A stretch of 20,583 nt of DNA from a virus: positions 1 to 20,583 of IMG/VR virus record IMGVR_UViG_3300028384_001194; one strand, 5' to 3'. Both the position numbers and the translations under genes were made by a program. The notes below the pieces were generated by a model. The model worked only from the letters and a program-made list of their open reading frames with translations. It searched no databases and was not told the DNA's origin. Of this stretch, positions 13,408-19,428 are shown one piece after another. How positions within the stretch are numbered: the stretch's first letter is position 1; the number at the start of each line of letters is the position of its first letter.

Positions 13408-14145
13408 ATGCCAGAATTTGCAGGACAAGTAAGACACTCAAATGCTTCTTTCCCAATTCTGGATCTGACTGACGGTGCTGGCCAATTCAACCAAACGGGG
13501 AAGAGTCCAGTAAAGGGCATTGGTGTTTTTACAAATATTTCGAGCAGGTCTGCTGTAACGTCTAACTACAGGACCAAGGGATATCTTGCTGTAGTTGGAA
13601 CAACTCCATACGTTTACACAAGCTCCTCCTCCACAGATGCTGCCTGGGAGACCGAGGGTAACTGGGCTGGGCTTTCTTCTACGAATGGAATACCTAGCGG
13701 AGGCTTGGAGCACAATGCACTCGTAAAGCTCTCTGATGACGATTATGATGCTGGATGGACTGGGGACCCAGAGTTTTCTACCCTGAGTCTCAAGAAGCAG
13801 AACCACCCAGCCCTTAACTTCTTGCCCAATCAGACCGCAGCTACAGCTGATGGCACCGTTCTTGGGCGCATAGAGACAAAGGGCATTAGTTCTTTTGGTG
13901 GGGCCCTTGAGGTTCCAGGCCCTAAAATAGACTTTGTTCAAAAGAATGCTGCAGGGACCACGCAGGTAGGAGGGGCCATTGAGTTTTACACGAGCGGCAA
14001 CACCTCGGGGGTAGAAAAGGCCTTCACATTGAACGAAGAAAAAACAGCTATATTTGCACCAAACTCATCTACTCCTACGCCAGAGCTAGGTGGTTTCTAT
14101 TATAACTCTTCAGAAAATCATTTCTTTGTCGGCGTGACAGAATAA
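13408..14145 (+). CDS. Fibre-associated structural protein
   Basis: This 245-residue beta-rich protein begins PEFAGQVRHSNASFPILDLTDG, contains KGYLAVVGTTPYVYTSSS (about 56-73) and HNALVKLSDDDYDAGWTGDPEF (about 103-124), the latter pattern being typical of the hinge before a fibre shaft, then FSTLSLKK...LNFLPNQTAATADGT. The final GGFYYNSSENHFFVGVTE resembles the short GAxYYxxxxNxFxxGV ending seen in fibre proteins that carry a C-terminal display segment. It starts one base after the preceding stop. A copy of the TATATTTGC element lies in its 3' end. It is probably a fibre shaft or tip component; the ligand is unknown. Confidence 0.72.
   Translation: MPEFAGQVRHSNASFPILDLTDGAGQFNQTGKSPVKGIGVFTNISSRSAVTSNYRTKGYLAVVGTTPYVYTSSSSTDAAWETEGNWAGLSSTNGIPSGGLEHNALVKLSDDDYDAGWTGDPEFSTLSLKKQNHPALNFLPNQTAATADGTVLGRIETKGISSFGGALEVPGPKIDFVQKNAAGTTQVGGAIEFYTSGNTSGVEKAFTLNEEKTAIFAPNSSTPTPELGGFYYNSSENHFFVGVTE
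14049..14057 (+). promoter_or_regulatory. Internal TATATTTGC element, weak promoter candidate
   Basis: This is an exact copy of the nine-base element within the 3' end of the 13408-14145 gene (it encodes part of AIFAP), 98 bases before the ATG at 14156. It could drive the downstream fibre gene, but the long leader and coding constraint make coincidence possible. Confidence 0.25.
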
Positions 14146-14155
14146 AATATACAAC

Positions 14156-15574
14156 ATGGCAACAGTGTGGAAAAGAGTCCTCATGGAGGGCTCTGCTATA
14201 AATGTAAACGACGTAGTCGGTGTAACAGACCTGCAGAAGGGTCAAATCCTTAGAGGTAGCGCCGCCAATGAAATCGAAGAGATAGACGTCACTTCGAACA
14301 ACATGATCTTTGGTGGGTCATCAGGTGATGCCCTACTCTGCTCCTTTGGCACTTCAGCCGATGGTGCTGGTGAGGTTCTGCCCGCACTTAGTGGTGAGGA
14401 CGCCTCCAGCCTTACAGGTACAGTTACGTTTACTGTAAGTGATAACGCCATTGGTACCGCTAAGATTGACAACGACGCCGTAACGCTGGCTAAAGTTGCT
14501 CATGGGTCCAACGCAGGTGTTATGATTTACGACGGCGTAAGTGGTATTCCAACCTTCTTGAGCGCAGCAGACAGTGCAAACAAGGTCCTTAAAGTTAATG
14601 GTGCTGGAACTACTTTGACGTTTGAGGATGCTGCCTCAGCAACCTCTGTGTCTATCACCGACTCGGATTCTGGACCAGACACAACCAGAAGAAGAATCAT
14701 GCACGGCGGAACCACCTCCGCTGGTGATGAGGCCACTCAAACTGTTTTTGGTGACACTGAGTTTACCTACAAGAATCAGGAGACCATCAACACTGCTGAT
14801 TTTACCGACTGGGCTGGAACTTATGTCTCAAACAACATCACTCTTCCTTACGAAGGTTCCGATACTGATTCTGCGTTGCAGCTGCCAGCAACCGCTGGTA
14901 TCTCAGGTACTCTTGTTGGTACAGCTAGGGCAGCTATGTACGTAAAGGCTAGTGGCGTTGCAGCCACAGGCACTAACGACGACTTCTATGACGTTCCGTT
15001 CATGAAGGATACTGGTATCACAGGATTCTCTCATGTTGGTTATGCGTCCTCTGGTTCTGGATTTAAGTACAACCCTAAGGAAAAAACTCTCAGAGTTCAA
15101 AACCTCATTGTTGATGGCGATCAAACAACGATCAACTCTACAAACCTTGCTGTTGAGGACAAGACAATCAGACTTGGCATTGGCGCTACGGAGACCACAG
15201 ACGTCACAAGCGCCGCCGCAGACGGAGCTGGATTTGTTGTAAACATTGGTCGTTACGGTGTTGATGTTGGCGATGAAGACGGTGTTACGAATCAAAACAA
15301 CGAAAACGCCCTTCCAAGAATTGTATGGGAGAATGGTCAGGACTCTACAAAGTCTGTTCTTGGATGGAAGATGGCATTCAAGGGGTCGGGAGCTGATTCA
15401 TCGCTCGCTGCATCCTCTACCTACGGTATTGGTGTAATGCACACTGACAACGGTCTTGTTGGATCTGTCCTTGGAGACGATTTGGACGATGCTTCTTTGA
15501 GCATTGGTGTCGGCGCCATGGCTCTCGTTGATTACGACGGCGAACCTGCCCTTTACATTCAAACATCTGCTTGA
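14156..15574 (+). CDS. Tail or head fibre protein with WKRVL-type N-terminal anchor
   Basis: The 472-residue product begins MATVWKRVLMEGSAINVNDV, sharing MATxWKRVL with the 15938 gene product; such an N-terminus is probably the virion attachment segment. The middle is Thr/Ala/Gly-rich with repeated short strands (LQKGQILRGSAANEIEEI, VSDNAIGTAKIDNDAVTLAKV), a known style for fibre shafts. Near residue 318 it carries VQNLIVDGDQTTINSTNL followed by AVEDKTIRLGIG, a motif widely found in phage fibres ahead of the tip domain. The last 100 residues would be the tip. There is no S74 autoprotease signature. Receptor contact is inferred. Confidence 0.82.
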   Translation: MATVWKRVLMEGSAINVNDVVGVTDLQKGQILRGSAANEIEEIDVTSNNMIFGGSSGDALLCSFGTSADGAGEVLPALSGEDASSLTGTVTFTVSDNAIGTAKIDNDAVTLAKVAHGSNAGVMIYDGVSGIPTFLSAADSANKVLKVNGAGTTLTFEDAASATSVSITDSDSGPDTTRRRIMHGGTTSAGDEATQTVFGDTEFTYKNQETINTADFTDWAGTYVSNNITLPYEGSDTDSALQLPATAGISGTLVGTARAAMYVKASGVAATGTNDDFYDVPFMKDTGITGFSHVGYASSGSGFKYNPKEKTLRVQNLIVDGDQTTINSTNLAVEDKTIRLGIGATETTDVTSAAADGAGFVVNIGRYGVDVGDEDGVTNQNNENALPRIVWENGQDSTKSVLGWKMAFKGSGADSSLAASSTYGIGVMHTDNGLVGSVLGDDLDDASLSIGVGAMALVDYDGEPALYIQTSA

Positions 15575-15576
15575 TA

Positions 15577-15756
15577 ATGGGGCTTCTAGATAGATCATCA
15601 AAAAAAGACTCACCCCCTCCAGTTACAGATACATTGACTGCTGAGGAGCTGGAGCACCTTTTATGGGCGATTAGTGAGTCTACTTTCAGGGGAAAAGACG
15701 TACATTTGCTATCAAGCATTGTAAACAAGCTTTCAAATCAATTAAATTCTAAGTAA
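15577..15756 (+). CDS. Small helical protein, tandem paralogue of the 15758 product
   Basis: The 59-residue product begins MGLLDRSSKKDSPPPVTDTL and continues with a helical core, TAEELEHLLWAISESTFRGK followed by DVHLLSSIVNKLSNQLNSK. Core positions E-[LV]-x-x-L-x-x-A-x-x-S-x-[FI]-[RK]-[GA]-x-D-[VA] and a final KL match the next protein, indicating duplication. Proteins of this type occur as small genes among phage structural modules; I know no function. It starts two bases past the preceding fibre stop, and its own stop is one base from the next ATG. Confidence 0.75.
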   Translation: MGLLDRSSKKDSPPPVTDTLTAEELEHLLWAISESTFRGKDVHLLSSIVNKLSNQLNSK

Positions 15757-15757
15757 G

Positions 15758-15928
15758 ATGAAGTTGGATATTAATGAAGTTCACTTTTTGAAGCAAGCAT
15801 CAGCCTCCGTAAACATTAAGGCTAGTGATGCTAAGTTTGCCACTGTACTTCTCGAAAAGCTCGATAAGGAGTTTGAGAGACTTCAGAAAATTGAGATCAA
15901 GAAGAGTCAAGAGTCTGTATCTGCATAA
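15758..15928 (+). CDS. Small helical protein, tandem paralogue of the 15577 product
   Basis: The 56-residue product begins MKLDINEVHFLKQASASVNI and continues KASDAKFATVLLEKLDKEFERLQK, ending KSQESVSA. It is a two-helix design (EVHFLKQASAS, then DAKFATVLLEKLDKEFERLQ) with the same spacing of E, L, A, S, K-x-S-D and KL as its upstream neighbour. It lies between two fibre genes that share an N-terminal anchor, so a chaperone or adaptor role for fibre assembly is conceivable but unproven. The start follows the previous stop by one base; the downstream fibre starts nine bases after its stop. Confidence 0.75.
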   Translation: MKLDINEVHFLKQASASVNIKASDAKFATVLLEKLDKEFERLQKIEIKKSQESVSA

Positions 15929-15937
15929 TAACAACCC

Positions 15938-17347
15938 ATGGCTACTTCATGGAAGCGCGTACTTACTGATGCGGATCTGGGTAGTCTTAGCGGAGACAAC
16001 TTAGGTAGCGCAGACCTCACTCAGGATGATGCCACAAGGGTGTACGACATGGGGGCAAACTCATCCCTTGAGTTTCAGCACTTATATGGCAGTGGCGTAA
16101 ATCTTACAGCGCTTGAGATATATCAGAATGGGGCAAGTCCCTACTCTAATCACCTGCTATACCTAGGTGATTCTGGAGGCGCTGGCGGAGTTTTTATAGG
16201 GATGAAGGATGCTGGCAGCAGATATAAGCTGCCTCTGTCAAACACCTGCGCAAGCGGGAAAATAATGTCTGGTGACAGTTCATCTGTATCTGCATTCAAC
16301 ACCATAGAGACACTTCTCAACCCTACAAACGGCACAGCTTATTCTCACGGCTCCTACAACACCTTTTCTGTTGTACCAAGCGCAGATAAGCTTCTTGTCT
16401 ATGACAACAGTCAAAACAAGTTTGGGATACGAACTATAGATGATGTTGTCGGGGGTGTTGATGACAACCTTGCCACTAGTGACCTCACCCAGGCCGACAA
16501 TGATAGATCTTATTTTCTTCCAGCGAACACTGGTGGTTCTGCATTGAGATTTGCAGGCACCGTAGATGGCGACGTTGAGAATATGATTCAGGTGGAGTGT
16601 GACTCCAACTCTGCCAGCAACCTCGACAGCTATGTTCACCTAAAGAACCCTCGGATTGGCACCCTTGGAAATAGCGGTAACCCAGGCGCTAGTGGCTACG
16701 GACTTCCTCCGCAGTCTAACTCTGTGGGGGCTGGTGAAATCCTTGTCACCAACAATTTTTCTAGTGATGAAGGGGAGATGACTTTCCAGACTTTTGGAGA
16801 GGTTCTAGACCCCGCTACTGGATCAGGTCTTTACTCAACTTCATACCTCACGGCTGGCTCTGTTAGCTACGGCAGTGATTCGTACCTTATTTATGATCAG
16901 ACGGGATCGGGAGGACTTAGGCACATAAGGCCTTATGAACTTCGGGCCCCTCAGCTGTTTCATTTTGGGAGCACTGCTTCGGGTCAGACGGTAACCATGA
17001 GGGGCGTAAATGGTGTTCAACACAACGTGACGTCAAACGGAGTGACCATACCCAAGGCCATGGCCCTGGCCTCTCTTTCATTCTCCCTCAAGAAAACGGA
17101 TAACGGCACGGGAACTGCCAAATTTGAGATCTGGAGAAATGGAAATAAGTATATGGAAACTAGTTCCGTGGTTAATGGTGTTGAGGCGACTCAGAACGAA
17201 TGGGTTCATGGGAACACCCACTTTACTGCTAGTAGTGGTTATCAGTCCCCCAAGATTTTTGCAGAGGGCGATTGGTTTGCTGTAAGAATAGTCAAATCGG
17301 GCACCTGCGGAACGGGAGCCCACCAAGTGACCTTGCGATTTGTCTAA
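15938..17347 (+). CDS. Fibre protein with WKRVL-type N-terminal anchor and duplicated shaft motif
   Basis: The 469-residue product begins MATSWKRVLTDADLGSLSGD, like the 14156 product. A motif is duplicated about 160 residues apart: DNLGSADLTQDDATRVYDMG (about 20-39) and DNLATSDLTQADNDRSYFLP (about 175-194), each followed by a short strand ending in LEF or LRF. The D-L-T-Q-x-x-x-x-R-x-Y/F pattern recurs in phage fibre shafts. The C-terminal 110 residues (from about VTMRGVNGVQHNV) read like a compact beta-sandwich with KFEIWRNGNKYMETSS and WFAVRIVKSG, plausibly a receptor-binding tip. It is closed by a strong terminator that overlaps its stop codon. Confidence 0.8.
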   Translation: MATSWKRVLTDADLGSLSGDNLGSADLTQDDATRVYDMGANSSLEFQHLYGSGVNLTALEIYQNGASPYSNHLLYLGDSGGAGGVFIGMKDAGSRYKLPLSNTCASGKIMSGDSSSVSAFNTIETLLNPTNGTAYSHGSYNTFSVVPSADKLLVYDNSQNKFGIRTIDDVVGGVDDNLATSDLTQADNDRSYFLPANTGGSALRFAGTVDGDVENMIQVECDSNSASNLDSYVHLKNPRIGTLGNSGNPGASGYGLPPQSNSVGAGEILVTNNFSSDEGEMTFQTFGEVLDPATGSGLYSTSYLTAGSVSYGSDSYLIYDQTGSGGLRHIRPYELRAPQLFHFGSTASGQTVTMRGVNGVQHNVTSNGVTIPKAMALASLSFSLKKTDNGTGTAKFEIWRNGNKYMETSSVVNGVEATQNEWVHGNTHFTASSGYQSPKIFAEGDWFAVRIVKSGTCGTGAHQVTLRFV

Positions 17348-17370
17348 AAAGAGGCTTCGGCCTCTTTTTT
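17346..17370 (+). terminator. Strong intrinsic terminator with TTCG tetraloop
   Basis: The stem AAAAAGAGGC/GCCTCTTTTT closes the stable tetraloop TTCG and ends in a T run that continues directly into the promoter at 17371. Its left arm begins inside the TAA of the fibre gene. It should end the fibre transcript; the A/T arms could let it work on the other strand too. Confidence 0.9.
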
Positions 17371-17379
17371 TATATTTGC
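17371..17379 (+). promoter_or_regulatory. TATATTTGC promoter element, probable leaderless start
   Basis: An exact nine-base element abuts the terminator T run and ends three bases before the ATG at 17383, the same spacing as at 6519-6531. It should drive the four small basic genes. A -33 TTG at the expected distance is not visible because that position is occupied by the terminator stem. Confidence 0.7.
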
Positions 17380-17382
17380 ATT

Positions 17383-17682
17383 ATGCCTAGAGTCAAGAAG
17401 AAGCGTAAGGCCGTAATGCCCAAAATGAAGATGGGGGTTCACAAGAGTAGATCTGGTGGACTCACGGCCAAGGGTGTTGCTGCGTATCGCAGAGCCAACC
17501 CTGGAAGCAAGCTTAAGACTGCTGTCACAGAATCAAATCCCAAGGGTAAAAGAGCTGGCAGAAGAAAGTCCTTCTGTTCTCGCATGTGCGGAATGAAGAA
17601 AAGGCTTACTAGCGCCAAGACCCGTAGAGACCCTAACTCAAGAATCAACAAAGCTCTGCGTAAGTGGAGATGCCGCTGCTGA
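17383..17682 (+). CDS. Small Cys-containing basic protein (DUF6321-like)
   Basis: The 99-residue product has 34 Lys/Arg by my count. The signature SGGLTAKGVAAYRRANPGSKL followed by K-x-A-V-T-E-x-N-PKGKRAGRRKSFCSRMCGMKK and ending ALRKWRCRC matches a small family in phages and large DNA viruses that I recall as DUF6321; the name is from memory. Cys65 and Cys69 (CSRMC) and Cys97 and Cys99 (CRC) could bind metal. Function is unknown; nucleic-acid binding is inferred from composition. The ATG at 17383 is chosen because the promoter lies directly before it; upstream in-frame codons overlap the fibre gene and terminator. The stop overlaps the next ATG (TGATG). Confidence 0.82.
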   Translation: MPRVKKKRKAVMPKMKMGVHKSRSGGLTAKGVAAYRRANPGSKLKTAVTESNPKGKRAGRRKSFCSRMCGMKKRLTSAKTRRDPNSRINKALRKWRCRC

Positions 17683-17867
17683 TGAAGTCTGTAAAGTACA
17701 ATAAGGGAGGTAAACTCAAGGTATCACAGAAGACTGTTTCTGTTGATCCCCCTCAGGGCTATCACTGGATGGAAGAGCGTGGTCGCTACTTCCTGATGAA
17801 GGGTGAATACAAGCCTCACCCAGGCGCTGTTGCCAAAGCAAAATTCAAAACCGTGAATCATGGCTAA
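17682..17867 (+). CDS. Small basic phage protein with GYHWM motif
   Basis: The 61-residue product begins MKSVKYNKGGKLKVSQKTVS, then has PPQGYHWMEERGRYFLMKGEYKPHPGA and ends KAKFKTVNHG. The order PxGYHWM...Y.LMKGxYKPHxGAxxxAxF is one I recognise from small proteins of marine phages, without known function. The start codon is fixed by the TGATG overlap with the preceding gene; an in-frame ATG at 17664 lies further inside that gene. It overlaps the next small gene by eight bases. Confidence 0.78.
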   Translation: MKSVKYNKGGKLKVSQKTVSVDPPQGYHWMEERGRYFLMKGEYKPHPGAVAKAKFKTVNHG

Positions 17868-18000
17868 AGTATTGAAAGACGCATGCTACCATAAGGTAAA
17901 GGCTCGCTACAAAGTATGGCCATCAGCCTATGCTTCTGGGGCTTTGGCCAAGTGTCGCAAGGTTGGCGCATCCAACTGGGGAAACAAGAGCAAGAAGTAA
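17860..18000 (+). CDS. Very small basic phage protein (YKVWPSAYASGA type)
   Basis: The 46-residue product begins MAKVLKDACYHKVKARYKVW, then PSAYASGALAKCRKVGASNW and ends GNKSKK. This K-x-RYKVWPSAYASGA-x-x-KCRKxGAxNWG block is a very conserved small protein that I recall from cyanophages, other marine phages and giant DNA viruses; its function is unknown. Two Cys (9 and 32) and about one-quarter Lys/Arg suggest nucleic-acid or metal binding as an inference. It starts within the preceding gene and its TAA shares a base with the next ATG. Confidence 0.85.
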   Translation: MAKVLKDACYHKVKARYKVWPSAYASGALAKCRKVGASNWGNKSKK

Positions 18001-18248
18001 TGGGCAGGGTCAGAAAGACACAGGCTGGCCTTAACCTTAAGAGATGGTTCAAAGAGGACTGGAGGACGTTATCTGGAGACAAGGACTATTCAAAGGGGGA
18101 TAGGACGTTCCGTCCCACGAAAAGGATTTCAAGTAAAACTCCAGTCACCGCATCAGAACTTACTGAGGGAGAGAAACGTAGGGCCAAAAGAGAAAAAAGA
18201 GAGAAGGGCAGGGTGTCCAGGTACAGAGTTCTTAAGAGAAATAGATAA
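18000..18248 (+). CDS. Small basic phage protein (LKRWFKEDW type, DUF5872-like)
   Basis: The 82-residue product begins MGRVRKTQAGLNLKRWFKED, continues WRTLSGDKDY, then FRPTKRISSKTPVTASELTE and a Lys/Arg-rich tail (GEKRRAKREKREKGRVSRYR). The combination LKRWFKExW...RPTKRxSxKTPxTxxEL resembles a family I recall as DUF5872, found in phages and large DNA viruses; function is unknown. The start at 18000 (TAATG) is chosen over an in-frame codon at 17916 that would run through the preceding small gene. It is the last gene of the basic cassette; no terminator is seen after it. Confidence 0.82.
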   Translation: MGRVRKTQAGLNLKRWFKEDWRTLSGDKDYSKGDRTFRPTKRISSKTPVTASELTEGEKRRAKREKREKGRVSRYRVLKRNR

Positions 18249-18252
18249 TCCC

Positions 18253-18261
18253 TATATTTGC
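18253..18261 (+). promoter_or_regulatory. TATATTTGC promoter element for the head-protein genes
   Basis: An exact nine-base element lies 5 bases after the stop of the basic cassette and 27 bases before the ATG at 18289. It would give an A-rich leader of about 20 bases, unlike the leaderless arrangement at 6519 and 17371. An A/T-rich untranslated leader is typical of well-translated genes in Bacteroidota. Confidence 0.65.
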
Positions 18262-18288
18262 GGAAAACAAACACAATCTTTTTCTAAA

Positions 18289-18684
18289 ATGGCTACAACA
18301 ACCGCAAGTCTCTCTATCAACAGCCCAGACATCTCTGGTGACGTTATAGCGATCAGCAAAAACACACAGCTCAAGAAGGCTGGTGTATCTACGGGCCTTG
18401 ATCAGACGACTGGAGTCGGCAAGAAGATCACTACGGCTACCACTCAATACACCCTCTTTGCTCAGGGTGATTACACAGACGACAAGGCTCACAAGATCTA
18501 CATCAGAGTTGCCTCTAACAACGTGACGGAGTACGTTACCTTGACTGTTGGCTCTCAAAGCGTTGGTAGAATTTACGGAGGCGATTTCGCTTTCTTGCCT
18601 TGGGATGGTACCGCTGACATCAAGCTGACGCCAAGCGTTTCTACTTCTTTGGCTGTAGAGTACTTCCTCGCATTTGAAGTCTGA
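18289..18684 (+). CDS. Decoration-like structural protein, paralogue of 615 and 18684 products
   Basis: The 131-residue all-beta protein begins MATTTASLSINSPDISGDVI, with central KIYIRVASNNVTEYVTLTVG, then IYGGDFAFLPWDG, DIKLTPS and a final VEYFLAFEV. The same strand order and the GGxFAFxP turn occur in the next gene and, more divergently, in the gene at 615. It is probably a small, abundant virion protein such as a capsid decoration or head-tail component, inferred from its own promoter, the A-rich leader and the adjacent scaffold and capsid genes. It has no signal peptide. The stop overlaps the next start. Confidence 0.8.
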   Translation: MATTTASLSINSPDISGDVIAISKNTQLKKAGVSTGLDQTTGVGKKITTATTQYTLFAQGDYTDDKAHKIYIRVASNNVTEYVTLTVGSQSVGRIYGGDFAFLPWDGTADIKLTPSVSTSLAVEYFLAFEV

Positions 18685-19079
18685 TGGCTAGAGTTAAAGC
18701 AGGACTAACGTTCAGTACTGCAGACGCTCTCTCCTACCCTATCAACCTTAACAAGTCCTTTACGGGTCCCGTTGATTCTGGACACGTGATTAAGACTAAG
18801 GTTTTGGGTACGGCTCAGGGTTCTGACGCTGTTACTATTGCCAAGGCTAACGACAAGACGGATGTAGCCTACGTCTATCTGTGCAACTTGGCGACGATAA
18901 GAGAAGAATACATTTACGTCTACACGGGAAGTACCGATATCCTCAAGCTTGCTGGAGGTGAGTTTGCATTTGTCCCCGCCATGCCAGACATCGACCTGAA
19001 GGTCTATGGTACGGCGGTTGGTCAGATGATTGAGTACGGTGCATTCGGTGTTGACGACACACAAGCTAAACTCTCGTAA
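18684..19079 (+). CDS. Decoration-like structural protein, paralogue of 18289 product
   Basis: This 131-residue protein, the same length as its upstream neighbour, begins MARVKAGLTFSTADALSYPI and has VAYVYLCNLATIREEYIYVYTG, LKLAGGEFAFVPAMPDIDLKVYG and a final MIEYGAFGVDDTQAKLS. The order of strands, the AGGEFAFVP turn, the D-I-x-L-K strand and the E-Y-x-x-F-x-V ending align with the 18289 product, so the two probably arose by tandem duplication and could form a mixed structure or occupy separate sites. It starts in the upstream stop (TAATG) and is followed two bases later by the next ATG. Confidence 0.8.
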   Translation: MARVKAGLTFSTADALSYPINLNKSFTGPVDSGHVIKTKVLGTAQGSDAVTIAKANDKTDVAYVYLCNLATIREEYIYVYTGSTDILKLAGGEFAFVPAMPDIDLKVYGTAVGQMIEYGAFGVDDTQAKLS

Positions 19080-19081
19080 TC

Positions 19082-19402
19082 ATGGCTCATCCAAATGAAT
19101 ACCTGCAGAAGCAGGCCCCAACTAAGATCGTGCTTGTTGACGAAGCTCAGTCTTACAATGGAGAATTCTATGCGTACACCCCCGTCATACTCGCCAGCGG
19201 GATAACTTCCTTTGTTGTTCAGACACCTGACAAAGGAAACGTCACCGAGTACGATACTACAGATACTGAATTCAAGGAGACTGCAGCTAAGACAGACATC
19301 ACCATGCCAGCTGCAGTTGGTGTAACCGTCTTTGGAAGATTCAGCAAGTTCACTGGAGTGGCAAACTGCTCTGTGATTTTGTACCTGGAAGAACAGGACT
19401 GA
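19082..19402 (+). CDS. Small structural protein of unknown family
   Basis: The 106-residue protein begins MAHPNEYLQKQAPTKIVLVD and is beta-rich afterwards: FYAYTPVILASGITSFVVQT, then a polar loop with five Thr around YDTTDTEF, and FGRFSKFTGVANCSVILYLEEQD. The Gly-x-Phe-x-x-Phe turn near residue 85 and the strand at the end look like a compact beta domain, but it does not clearly align with the two preceding paralogues. It is in the head operon and is presumably virion-associated. A short A/T-rich stretch, not a terminator, separates it from the scaffold-like gene. Confidence 0.72.
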   Translation: MAHPNEYLQKQAPTKIVLVDEAQSYNGEFYAYTPVILASGITSFVVQTPDKGNVTEYDTTDTEFKETAAKTDITMPAAVGVTVFGRFSKFTGVANCSVILYLEEQD

Positions 19403-19428
19403 TAATACAATCAATAATTTAATTTATC

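Noticed and set aside
15701-15709. TACATTTGC within the 15577 gene as a promoter
   Set aside because: It is a one-base variant of the element, fully coding and among tightly packed co-transcribed genes; no terminator upstream makes a promoter necessary.
17916-17999. Upstream extension of the 18000 gene
   Set aside because: It overlaps the conserved 46-residue gene in another frame, whereas TAATG at 18000 gives the family-like N-terminus.
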